The position numbers and the translations under genes are program-made. The notes under the pieces are model-generated. The model worked only from the letters and a program-made list of their open reading frames with translations, did not search any database and was not told the DNA's origin. From Aspergillus flavus (Eukaryota > Ascomycota > Eurotiomycetes > Eurotiales > Aspergillaceae), in contig NC_092408.1 of the NCBI RefSeq assembly GCF_009017415.1, positions 3,410,001 through 3,474,000 of the forward strand: a stretch of 64,000 nt of DNA, given 5' to 3'. This document shows positions 21,975-32,434 of the stretch, piece by piece. Each line of letters starts with the position of its first letter. Position 1 is the first letter of the stretch.

Positions 21975-22734
21975 ATACAATTGCTGATTCAGGGTTTTTT
22001 TGCATTGCATTCTTGGGGGGTGTTTTACCAATACTTGGAAACGGTGTTTCGGAGAATAGATACCATTTGCTTTTTCTTAACTTATAATGTCCACGCCAAC
22101 CATGAGGTCCGGTATCCGGGTTATACCGTCCTCCTCGTTCTGTTGCGCTGAGAACTTCACCAAATGATTTGGAAACATGCTGGAGTTTCAATTTCTATTC
22201 GATGTTCATTTTTTTTTTTTTTCCTGTTCTATGTGTATTGCATATAATATTTCCGGAACATGTACAATATCGGATGCGACGTTTGAATGGGTTTTTATAC
22301 AATAGGAAGCCAAGACTGTTGTCTATACTTTAATCTATTTTCGGTCTCGAGTTCGGTAGAGAGACTCAAATTAGATTAATTACTCCGTAGGCAGTCATTA
22401 TGTCATTGCGCCGAATGACGCCACTGCAGAAACTCCTCCGCAATCTGACAAATACACAGTAAAGGAAGGCATACCATAGAGAGAAGTCTTCTTCTTCCTC
22501 AACATATTTCGTTCCAGTTCCAATGACTAATTAATTACCTAGCTTGGTGCTGCTAGAAGCTACCTGGTTACTGGCACAACTGACATTGAGCCTGACAAGT
22601 TCAAGTTAAACTTAATTGTATCGCATTCTCCTGCCCTCGCAATAAATTTGCCGGTACCCCTCAGCGGAAACCTCGAGGCAAATTTATTTGCGAAGCAAAT
22701 TAACTGTTCAAGTATCACGTAAAAAATCAGTTGA
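21975..22734. other. Intergenic between kinesin and msrA
   Basis: Holds the kinesin 3' flank, a T run near 22211-22222, one TACTCCGTA site, and the msrA promoter. No coding signal. Confidence 0.55.
22381..22389 (-). repeat. Recurrent intergenic 9-mer TACGGAGTA
   Basis: Second copy, in reverse orientation, between the kinesin and msrA genes. Confidence 0.8.
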
Positions 22735-23533
22735 ATGGCCTTCGCCGCACCCGCGATTGGTTCGACCTTACTATTCTCACGAATTTTCCGTCCGTTCTCC
22801 ACCAGCGCTCCGTTTCTCTCTTTAACACCTGAATCTGCATCGCGCAACATGTCCAACAACACGCAAATCGCCACTCTGGCTGCTGGATGCTTCTGGGGCG
22901 TCGAGCACCTCTTTCGCAAGAACTTCGGCAATGGGAAAGGTCTCCTAGATGCGAAGGTTGGTTATTGCGGTGGAGAGACGGCGTCGCCCTCGTATCGGGC
23001 TGTGTGCACCGGAGATACCGGCCGTAAGTATTGAATTTGTATACTTCTCTGCAACCTATGTTCCTGAAGCTAATCGAGGATGATTCTTTCTTTGCTATAT
23101 GGTAGATGCCGAAGCGGTGCAAGTGACGTTTGATCCCTCCATCGTTACCTACCGGTCTCTTCTGGAATTTTTCTACCGCATGCACGACCCCACCACTTTG
23201 AACCGCCAGGGACCTGATGTCGGCACCCAGTACCGTAGCGCCATCTTCACCCACGGAGACGAGCAGGAGCAGATCGCCAAGGATGTATCGGAGAAGGTGA
23301 GCAAGGAGTGGTACAAACAGCCTCTCTCCACTGACATTGTGCGTGCTGGCCAATGGTGGGATGCGGAGGAGTACCACCAGCTCTACCTGAACAAGAACCC
23401 AACGGGCTATGAATGTCCTGCTCAGTATGTTATGAACCGATCTCTAATATAAGCCGTTTTATCTTGTGAGAGGGAGTTAAGAGCTAATGTGTCGTGCAGC
23501 TACGTGAGAACGTTCCCGCCTCTTTCTGCCTGA
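22735..23533 (+). CDS. msrA: Peptide methionine-(S)-S-oxide reductase MsrA
   Basis: Exons are 22735..23023, 23106..23424 and 23500..23533, giving 213 residues. Donors are GTAAGT and GTATGT; the last exon adds only [10 protein letters not shown]. The catalytic motif GCFWG is present (Cys nucleophile), followed by [23 protein letters not shown] and the [13 protein letters not shown] segment, all diagnostic of MsrA. The enzyme reduces methionine-S-sulfoxide in proteins using thioredoxin and protects against oxidative damage. The first 38 residues ([15 protein letters not shown]) look like a mitochondrial presequence. A second ATG at 22849, just before the catalytic core, would give a cytosolic form. 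Confidence 0.93.
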
Positions 23534-24692
23534 CTGGAGGCGAAGATATGAGATATGAACTTCGAACATATGTCCACCTTGATGGTCTTGAGATAGTCCG
23601 GCTGAACTAGGATGTTTTACAAGATAACTGCTTTTTAAAGAGGCGCAGTTTGCTCAGGACAAGCTCGTTTGTATAGGGTATGTATATTGACGGGACCCGA
23701 GATGTGCATTATACATCTCTCAAATATTATCCAGATGTCTCACAGGGTGTGCCAATCTTGACTTTATGGTATCCTAATTCTTCAGATATTTAAGTAGGAA
23801 GGAGAGCGTGTCTCCTATAATATGGCAGTGTGCTAAATAGTAAACACAAGTGCTACCTACAGTAAAGGAAGACAACCGTACATAGAAGGAGAGATATTAT
23901 CAAGTCACTAATTTTTCAAAGGATACAACATATAGTTCTGACTACCTTTAAAGCGGGCAAGGAATATGTAAAGTTCGTTATATAGCAGGCAGTGGCTTGC
24001 CTGTTGTTGTCTTCTTTGTTTACTTCGATATCAATTCACTCATTCAAGTATGGACTCAGGTGACAACTCCCCTCCTCTGTCCCAATGCAGACACACTGCT
24101 TTCTCTGGCTTTTCTTTCCGCCATCACTCTCTACCTCTTCCTCTCCCATCCTTTCACAAGGTAATCACCTCTCTTCCTTCCCCCAATCATCCATCACCCA
24201 CTCCCTGTTTCTTCGATTGTTAGAACTTCCTACCGCTATCTACAGAAGTGTTGTCTGTCAGAAGCATTTGCTCGGTGTTCAACCAGTCTAATGGACTGGC
24301 GACAACACAGCAGAGAATTTTGAGCAGAAAGGCTGTTTGACGAACATCCTTCCAATCTGTCACCTACCCGCGGCAACTGCCTTCTTGGGATTTCTCATCG
24401 CCATCAGTGCCTTTGTTTCTATACCCGCCAATTTGCTACACTATCCCTCCAAGTATTCCCTCGACGTGTACTCAACCTGAAGGTCAGTAGACAGAGCCTT
24501 AGGGAGGCTTTGAACGGTATGAGACTCCATCGACCTTGTCGTACCCGCGTGTATCCACCACTGAATCTGACCACGTTTGTAAGAAGGAGCCCTCAGATAC
24601 CCTTCCACAAACACGAGTGCCTTCCAGGGCACTGTTTTATTCATTGAGGAGGTCAGTATCAGCGGCTCCGTTATATCAGGTTGGGTCTCGTT
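23534..24692. other. Intergenic, 1.2 kb
   Basis: Between msrA and the RRM-like gene. The stretch 24050-24300 is pyrimidine-rich and may be a leader or promoter. Further upstream exons of the RRM-like gene could lie near 24300-24690, but I could not support any. Confidence 0.45.
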
Positions 24693-26030
24693 ATGATGGC
24701 AGGCTACTCTGTTGAGGCAGCCATGGCTGAGGCCCTGGGCCATCTTAACCGCATCGCATGCCATGTAAGCGTCTCTCATACCACAGATGAATTTATAGAA
24801 GCCACTACTGAGTGAACAAGTTCCGCAAGCACGAGCAGCACGGCGCTGCAAATGAGATTGGCAAACTGAGCATTATGATTGTCAATGTCTTCTCCGAAGC
24901 TGTTGAGCATATTCCCACTAACGAATTCGCCGATGTGGTAAGCTGCTCTATCAACATCCGGACACAAGATTAGTCTCAGTAACAGGAGCAGGCTACAAAC
25001 TGCCAGAACACTGTAGGTAATCACAATCTGATTCAGCAACAAGCTGTGGCGGCTCTCATGAACGAGGTCGAGAAGGAAAAAGACAGTATCACCTGTCAAA
25101 CCAGCGCCTTGCAGAACATCTCGTCTGAAGCCCAGCTCCCAATGACTGGAAGCTGGGCTCAGGTCGCTAGTTCTACCTCAAGTCTCCCAGTCCAGCCTCA
25201 AGGGGTAGGCCAGTTCATGACTCCGTTGCCCTTGGGGCCGGCCTCTCTGTCCAAGCAGACCTCGAACAATGACGAGAATGGCGATACTCGGATGTCAGGA
25301 ATTTCGGATGTCACGCTTTCTGCGCCCATGTTTCCAGAGATTCCAGAGGCCAAGGCAGGGGTCCTTCGTATTTATGGAAAAACCTCCAAAGAGATCATAC
25401 AGTATCTTACTACCCGTATCCACGAGGGTCCATTGCAGGACATCCGACTTGAAACCAACGGAAGGACGCGAGTGACCTTCCAGCATGCGTCTCAGGCGCT
25501 TGCTTTCCTGAAGTCTAACCAGGAGATGGAGCAAATGCTTGGCTACGGGCGTTTTGGATGCGGCTACCGCGTTGAATTGGCTGAGATTATTGATTGGAAC
25601 GACGACCATCGTCGGATGAACCAGCCCATCCGAGAGCGTCGTCGTCTGTCCTTTGCGAGAAAGCGGCTCTTTGCCGACAATATGTCGCCAGAGAAGTGGA
25701 AGCAGGACATCTGTACTTTGGCTGGACCAGGGAATATTGATTTCCTCTGGGTCTTCAATTCTGGTAACGGTGAGTTAGTAGCACGAAAACAATGGGTCTC
25801 CAATAGACCAAGCCCCAGCTAATCGGGCGGTAGCAACGGCTGTCTTCACGAGCACAACTGTTGCTCGCAAGGTTTTGGAGGTGTTCAACCGATGGAAGGA
25901 CGGCCGAAACGTCTACAGTGGGGTTTCCGTGACCTACTCGTCGGACCCATGCGAGAAAGAGTTAGTTTTGGTCAAAGACACCGCTCGCCCCAACATTGCC
26001 AAGAATTTCGTGAAAAGACCCATTCGATAG
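24693..26030 (+). CDS. Fungal protein with two RRM-like modules
   Basis: Proposed exons are 24693..24764, 24821..24937, 24986..25769 and 25834..26030, giving 389 residues. All phases agree, but exon 2 uses an AAG acceptor and the true start could be further upstream. After a helical N-terminus and a Ser/Pro/Gln linker come two regions with RRM-like strand-helix order: about LRIYGKTSKEIIQYL to YRVELAEII, and IDFLWVFNSGNATAVFTS to GVSVTYSSD. They are joined by a basic stretch (RERRRLSFARKRLF). I recall similar uncharacterised proteins in filamentous fungi but no function. RNA binding is only inferred from the fold pattern; the usual RNP1/RNP2 aromatic signatures are not obvious. Confidence 0.65.
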
Positions 26031-26156
26031 ATGCAGGACTCCCGTTGAACGGATGGGCAGTGCTTCGAGCCCCTGTTTCATCTCAACTGCTTTAAATTGA
26101 CATCACATCAAGTCAAACGCGCGAGAAAAATTCAAAGGACGGAAAATTTCCAAAGT

Positions 26157-26199
26157 AAAGAAAGAAAGAAAGAAAGAAAAAAGACAAAAAGAAAGAAAA
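26157..26199 (+). repeat. AAAG microsatellite
   Basis: Five perfect AAAG units (26157-26176), then imperfect purine repeats to about 26199. Confidence 0.85.
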
Positions 26200-26637
26200 A
26201 ATTAAGGTAAGAAAACCAAAGGGATTATCAACGAGGGTGAACTGTTTGCGGGGTGTTGGAATTTTATGGAATGTTGTCCAGGCGATTCGAGCAACGTGGT
26301 AAAGGCACCACACGATCTGAGCCGTAAGAAATGAAGTGGAGTGGAAGCACGAGTGGGATTGTACGCATGTACGGAAATGTCAAGTTGTTTTGAGACGGCC
26401 TCCTGTGGACGAGTTCTGTTTTGGCCACTTGTGGTCCGACTGGCATACAAAGCAGGATTCCATCCATGATCCCTCAGGGACGGTCATACATGCACAGGGT
26501 TGGTCTCAACACGGCTCGCCATAGGGATGATTCGCAAGCCGAACCTTCTGCCTTGAGCAACGTTTGCTGTGGTTGGCTGATGGTCCAGAGCATACTGGTA
26601 GGGAAACAGTCAACCAAGGTTGGAGAGTGCCAGTGAG

Positions 26638-26722
26638 ATATCAATAATGGCTTTCGGAGGCCTCTGGCAGGCACTCGAGTAATGGTAACTCATAGAAACC
26701 AAATACCATCCATTATTGATAT
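26638..26722. repeat. 13-bp inverted repeat
   Basis: ATATCAATAATGG (26638-26650) is mirrored as CCATTATTGATAT (26710-26722) across a 59-base spacer. It could form a hairpin or be terminal repeats of a decayed element. No target duplication was recognised. Confidence 0.5.
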
Positions 26723-27380
26723 GATATGAACCTTCACCATCCTTTGGATCTATCCTACTCAAACAAGTGACAGGGCATCGTATGTACACGGGACAGATGG
26801 CCCCTTGCAGCAGGGAGCATTATTGCTGATAGAGACCGAGAACGGCATTTGAGGTCAGGGGAACGCGATTAGATAAGTCACAGATTCCCTTTAAGTTAGT
26901 TGTTTGTTTATTTATTAAGAAATTGCTGGAAACGGAAAACCAGCATAGGAGGGGTCAAGTGCAGGAATATCTCAGCAATGAAGCACGGAATTAAAGGGAT
27001 AGAGATAAGATATACAGTACATACACATGCCCATGATGTCAAAGTAGATGAAGCCCAGGAAAGTTTTCCCCCGTTGATCGCTGTCACCATTGTTGGATGA
27101 TAGAATTAGAAATCTTCGGGCCCTGTCTGATCCGTCCATGCATGTACCGGACCAATGTAGGTACAGACGGCAGTTGGTCTATGCATCCAATGGATCAAAA
27201 GCTACCCCTGTTGGGCAGGCGAGAAAAGGAGAATGTCACTCGTCGCTGGTCGCAGCTATCAACCCCAATAGAGTTCAGTAGAGCAGGCTATCATTACTGC
27301 AATCAATGGGCCAAGGGTGCCAAGGTAACTTCCTGACTATTTCCCCCATTATTAGCGGACTAGCTCTGATTAGTATTGAG

Positions 27381-27389
27381 TACGGAGTA
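27381..27389 (+). repeat. Recurrent intergenic 9-mer TACGGAGTA
   Basis: Third copy, inside the gene-poor region. Confidence 0.8.
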
Positions 27390-29496
27390 AGAAAAAATCT
27401 CTTCGTTTTTTTTTTTTTTTGTCTTTTCTATCATTTCAGTTTTATGGTTTTATTTTTGTTCGCATACCGGGCAAACTTAGTTTCGTTATCTTTCGGACAG
27501 AATGGACGATAATGTTTTAAACATAATCTATTTGTGTAGCTGTCAGCTGAAACCAGCGGAGTTTAGTCGACAATGGCTTCCTTTTCAGAACCGATTTTGC
27601 CTCCGAACGACGTCACACATTCCAACGGTGTCAGTGGCTATGTCAGGTCGTTAACATGTCCGGAGAAATATCCTAAAACAATCCTAATTATAGAACCGAG
27701 TGGACTTCTTCATTTTTTCATCATTTATTCTCTCGCTAATCGCTATGGGAGACAGACATTTTTTCTTATCTAACACCGCTGAATGACCAAGAACACCAAG
27801 AGTCGCCGTAGATTGGAGTCCCGGTAATAAATAGTCGGGAGAACCGTTAGGCTTCCTTGATTGGGAGGGCGTTCCACCAGTAGTAGCCGGAGTTAGTGGT
27901 GCTGTCGGGATCATCAGTTCCCCCTATCTATCGAAAACTTCGGTGCACGGTTGGACAGTGGAGAGAGGTCAAGCAAGAAAAATTGCCGCAGATTGAAATT
28001 TGATTCTTGACATAGATTAACGTAGTTACTGTGTGTCTGACACTTGTAAAATTACTCCCACTTATCTTTGACACGGAGGATGAAATCGGCGTGCGTCTCC
28101 CGAGGGGGGGATTATAGGGATCAGGTGATATCGATGCCCTGATTCGAATTGGAGTTGTCTTAAGACAAAGATCCACGCGTCCTGGGAAGGGGAAACTACC
28201 ATTGGCCCTGAAGGGGTTCCTGCGAACCAACGATGGTGATTGGAGTAAGACATGTTTAATTTGTGAGCAGAAGAATCATTATGGAAGCTAAGTGTCTCTT
28301 AGTGTCCACAAACTACTACGAGTAGTGTGGCTGTCTTGTCCGGACCTGCCAATCGGCAGCTTTTTCCCCGATAAGAAGACCCCATTGAGTTTTTCCTATG
28401 GCGGTGGGTCCGTTCCCGAGAAGGGTTCACTTCAGGTTCAAATCCAGGGCCCTTTTTTTTTATTATTTATTTATTTATTTTTTCACTTTCTTTCTTTTGT
28501 GGCATGCACGGGACTGGAGACAAGGACACAAGCTAACCTTTCGTCCAGAACCTGGAAAGTATCGTACGTATCGTCAGTACCGTATGTAATGTTCACATCC
28601 AGGTTCCCAATTGACGATTCCGGAGATGTCTTCAACTTGTCTCTGTAGAACATTCCGGTGGCTGCAGAGAATAGTTTCTTATTCTTAAATAGAACTGTCA
28701 AGATCTAGAAAACAAGAAATCGTAAGAAGAGCCAGAGGTCTGACATCGTCTGGACATCTTTCGGGGATCAATTTCTTGGTCTGAATTGTAGGCGAAGAAG
28801 TAAGTAGGACTAATCCGGTGACCGTGCCATCAATCGTGGGGAAAAGTTCATCGTCTCGTGGCTCCTCCGTATTAATGGAAACGACCAATACAAGTGCAAG
28901 TCACTGACTAGTGAAGTGACATGGATTCATTTAAAGAACTTCCACCCCCGATCGACCTCTCCAGGAAAATCGTCCCTCCTCCTCTCCCTACTTTCGCTGG
29001 CCCTTTCTTGTCTTCAAGAATCCTTACTTGTCGACTCGTTTGGTGTTAAAATCCCCTTCAACGAGGACCCACGGAGATCTCGTTCGTTACCAGTTTCCCT
29101 CGTTTACTGACTCCTTTCCTCTTCTCGGCGGCGATTTTGTCCCGCGGTCCTTCATTAACTGGCGTGTCCGTTGATTGGGTCTCCATCACCATATATTGTC
29201 CAATAATCTGTGATCCTGCGGCAGGTCTTATTTAATTGATTCCTCTCTCGCGCTCTCTTCGAACCCGTACAAGTTCGGTACGTTCCCTCGCTTTTTCTAC
29301 TTTTTCTTTTCTCTTTTCCCCCTGGGGTTCGATCTATATCTGCTGGTGCCGATAAGCTCCGGTGACGAGGGGAAAAAGCAAAGGAAATTGTCAACCGAAC
29401 TGGTGGCTAACGCCCACATTGTATCGCAAGCTGCAGTCTGCCGTATAAACGTCGATCACTGCATTTCCTTGTCACTTTAATTATATTATCGGCATT

Positions 29497-30933
29497 ATGG
29501 TTCGCATCGTTTCTTCTCTGCTCCTGGCCTCTTTGGCCTCCACATTCGCTTGGGCCGACACTATCAAGTGCGACGCTAATAACCAATGTCCGGAGAAATA
29601 CCCTTGCTGCTCGCGTGAGTTCTCTTCGCTATTTGAACATAGTGTAACGCTCGTGCTGACGTTTCTCCGTTAGAATATGGCGAGTGTGGAACTGGCGCTT
29701 ACTGTCTCGGCGGCTGTGATCCCATGCAGTCGTTCAGTCTGGACTCCTGCATGGCCGAGCCGATTTGCAAAAGCAAGACCTACAAGTGGGACAACCTCGA
29801 CAGTGCTGCGCTGAACACCAAGTATCTTGGCAACGCGTCGGCGGCCGACTGGGTCTACAGCGGTTTCCCCAAGGTTGAGGATGGCAACCTGATCCTCACC
29901 ATGCCCAAGAACAGCGTGGGCACTTTGTTCGCAAACAACCACTACGTCTGGTATGGCAAGATCAAGGGTAAGGTAAAGAGTAGCCGTGGCAAAGGTGTCG
30001 TGTCTGCTTTTATCCTGCTCTCGGACGTTAAGGACGAAATTGATTTTGAGTTTGTCGGCTACGACTTGGATAACGTTCAAACCAACTACTACTGGCAGGG
30101 CGTCCTGGACTGTAAGTGATTCGTTTGCCCAGCGGTAGAATAGCTGACGCTGACGCTGACGCTTTTGCTTAGACAACAATGGCGGAAAGGCCCCCGCGGG
30201 CAGCAGCACTTTCGACGACTGGCATGAGTATGAAATTGACTGGAAGCCCGATGCCATCACCTGGTCAGTCGACGGAAACGTCAAGCGGACGTTGACCCGG
30301 GAATCCACCTGGAATGAAACCGCAAAGCGCTACCAATTCCCTCAGACTCCCTCGAGAATGCAGTTGTCTCTGTGGCCCGCCGGTCAGGCAAGCAATGCTG
30401 AAGGAACCATTGAGTGGGCCGGTGGTGAGATCGACTGGGACAGCGAGGACATCAAGGACAAGGGTTACTACTATGCCTCATTCGGAGAGATCACCGTTGA
30501 ATGCTATGACCCTCCGTCAAACTCGGGAGATGGCAAGAAATCGTACATCCTTACTAACAAGGACGGCCTTGAGGGTTCTTTCAAGCTCAGTAACAACGAC
30601 ACGGTGCTCGCCTCTCTTGGTGCTACCGGCCTCGACCCCGATCTCGGCGCCAGCTCCTCTTCGTCCTCGTCTTCGAGCGCGTCCACCAACAACAGCGTTC
30701 CTGAAAACCGCGGTGGCTCCGGTAATGAGCCTGGTGCAACTAGCTCCAACAGTACCAGCAGCAGTAGCGGTAGCAGTAGCAGCGGCAGCAGTGATTCTGG
30801 ATTCAGCCAGGGAAGCAACAATGACAGCAACAACAGCAATAACTCGAATGGTGCCGCCTCTGCGAACGAGCGGGTCATGAAGGGTTCCTTCTTCGCCGTC
30901 TTGGTCGCTGTCGTCGTGCTGGTCACTCTGTGA
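29497..30933 (+). CDS. GPI-anchored CRH chitin-glucan transglycosylase (GH16, CBM18)
   Basis: Exons are 29497..29614, 29674..30111 and 30173..30933, giving 438 residues. Residues 1-20 are a signal peptide (LLLASLASTFAWA). A Cys-rich CBM18 chitin-binding module follows (about 24-60, CPEKYPCCSQYGECG), then the GH16 domain (about 70-275) with the catalytic signature DEIDFE at 160-165. A long Ser/Asn-rich region and a hydrophobic tail (FFAVLVAVVVLVTL) after a small-residue segment form a GPI-anchor signal. CRH enzymes link chitin chains to beta-1,3/1,6-glucan in the cell wall. CBM18 places it with the Crh2/Utr2-like branch rather than Crh1. Intron 2 carries three tandem GCTGAC branch-site words. 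Confidence 0.93.
30143..30162 (+). repeat. Tandem GCTGAC branch-site repeat in intron
   Basis: Three adjacent copies of GCTGAC, a branch-point consensus, 12-25 bases before the intron 2 acceptor of the CRH gene. Confidence 0.8.
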
Positions 30934-31801
30934 ACCAGTCACTATTAGGGCCCTTGCCTTCATTCTTGAATATTCTTTTCTTTCTTTTCTTTCCTTGGGT
31001 ATATAACAACACTTACCCCCCATTCCATGCCCACGCGGTTTTGGTGTGTTCTGTTAAATCTACCTTCTATCCATGGCGGTCCCTCACTCTTCATGTCTGT
31101 CGCCTTATACCAGTTAACTATTCTATTCTGATTGGATGTCTTTGATGCTTTTAATGACCGCGCGTGGCAATGCCGCAAACGGCGCATTGCATGCCGTTTG
31201 ATACTCATTCTAATACCCTTGTTTGCGTTTTGATGCTAGTATATGTATTATTAATTGATTGGCTCGGTGTCGATGAGTATCGGATCAATGAATATAATTT
31301 CTTCACGGCATTCTACTTTGGTTGTATTAGATCTGCATGTTTTGTTTACTTTCTTTTTTATCTTTTCTATGTTTCCCTTGACGGCAGGACTGCCTTTAAG
31401 CCCTTTCAACTACAACTACGACAGAACCTTTATCCCTGACTACCACCACAACAAACACAAATCATACTCATTGTTACTATACTCAAGATGAACACAATCC
31501 ATCCAATTTCAAATAATCACCCAGACACAAAAGAACCATATCCCCACCAAATTATGTCTTCAAATACAAGCTTCATCCACCCAACCCCCCCACGTCACTA
31601 AACTCCCCATATCAATATACCTACCTATCTACCTATCCAACCTCCCACCAAAACCGCCCATCATCGAAACTCATACTCCACCCAAGCAACCCAGCCCTAA
31701 AAGAACAAAACCAAATCCCACCACCACCAGCCACATCTACTACAAAATCCCCTAAAAAGGCCAGAAAGAAAGAAGAAAAGAAAAGAAGAAGGAAGAATAA
31801 T
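30934..31801. other. Intergenic with C/A-rich, G-poor leader
   Basis: The first 450 bases are the CRH 3' flank, T-rich. From about 31400 to 31800 the plus strand is strongly C/A-rich with few G (about 6 G in 31621-31740), which resembles the leader of the small ORF that follows. Confidence 0.55.
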
Positions 31802-32053
31802 ATGTGCTACTACATCAAAATAACCTACCTAGACTGTCCGCACACGAATTTCGAAATCGACCAACTATGCTATGAAGTCCTGAACCAGCTTCAACGGATC
31901 TACAATCCCCAGGAAAGTGAGGATGGTGTTCCCTTTGATGTGCCCGATTGTCGTCCTAATGTGGTTCATTTGGTGAATGGGGGCAATATAAGGGGTGAGA
32001 GGGTGAATGAGGGGAGTTGTTTTGAGTGCCTGCGGGGGTTGGTTGATAACTAG
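31802..32053 (+). CDS. Small Cys-containing fungal protein
   Basis: An 83-residue ORF beginning MCYYIKITYLDCPH. This Cys/Tyr-rich opening followed by a Cys-x-His pair is one I associate with a family of short uncharacterised proteins in Aspergillus and relatives. Other cysteines occur in DQLCYE, VPDCRPN and the end motif GSCFECLRG, so a metal site is possible but unproven. It has no signal peptide. A purine-rich segment directly precedes the ATG. The ORF is short and could be a chance frame; the family-like start and end motifs argue against that. Confidence 0.55.
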   Translation: MCYYIKITYLDCPHTNFEIDQLCYEVLNQLQRIYNPQESEDGVPFDVPDCRPNVVHLVNGGNIRGERVNEGSCFECLRGLVDN

Positions 32054-32434
32054 TCTTTGGGGTGGGTTGTATTTGTATTTTTCGGTTTTTTATTTTTTGA
32101 GGCTTTCTTTTAAGGTTGAGGGCGTGGGTTTTAGAGTTTGTTGGGGTGTATGTATGTACTTGTAGATAGGGGTTGGTCGTTTTGGGTTTAACGGTATTTT
32201 TCAGGGTTAATTTGTGATATGAAGTTTTATACTCCATACTACCTATTAAATGCCCAGCCATTGTTGATCTTTATAGGTCATAATATGTTTGTATTTCAAA
32301 TCACATGGAGATATCAATCCTTTCACAATTTCACTAAACAGTATATCTATAGCAAAAGCCAAAACCAACATATATAGAACCCTAGATCAAGCCCAGAACG
32401 CCAATTCAAAGAACGCTAGATGAATTGTAGTATC
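32054..32434. other. Intergenic, G/T-rich then AT-rich
   Basis: Convergent 3' flanks of the small Cys protein and the alkaline phosphatase gene. The first 130 bases are G/T-rich with very few C, mirroring the C/A-rich leader upstream. Confidence 0.55.

Larger units (their letters stand above)
26031..29496. other. 3.5-kb gene-poor region
   Basis: The longest stretch without a recognisable gene. It contains an AAAG microsatellite, a 13-bp inverted repeat, T-rich and TTTA-rich tracts (27405-27420, 28452-28482) and one TACGGAGTA. About 500 bases at the right end are pyrimidine-rich and are probably the promoter and leader of the CRH gene. All ORFs are under 120 codons with no family resemblance. 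Confidence 0.5.

Noticed and set aside
28360..28460. tRNA-like 3' end (a GGTTCAAATCC box followed by a T run)
   Set aside because: The T-stem does not pair well, and no matching acceptor or anticodon stem lies 70-75 bases upstream.
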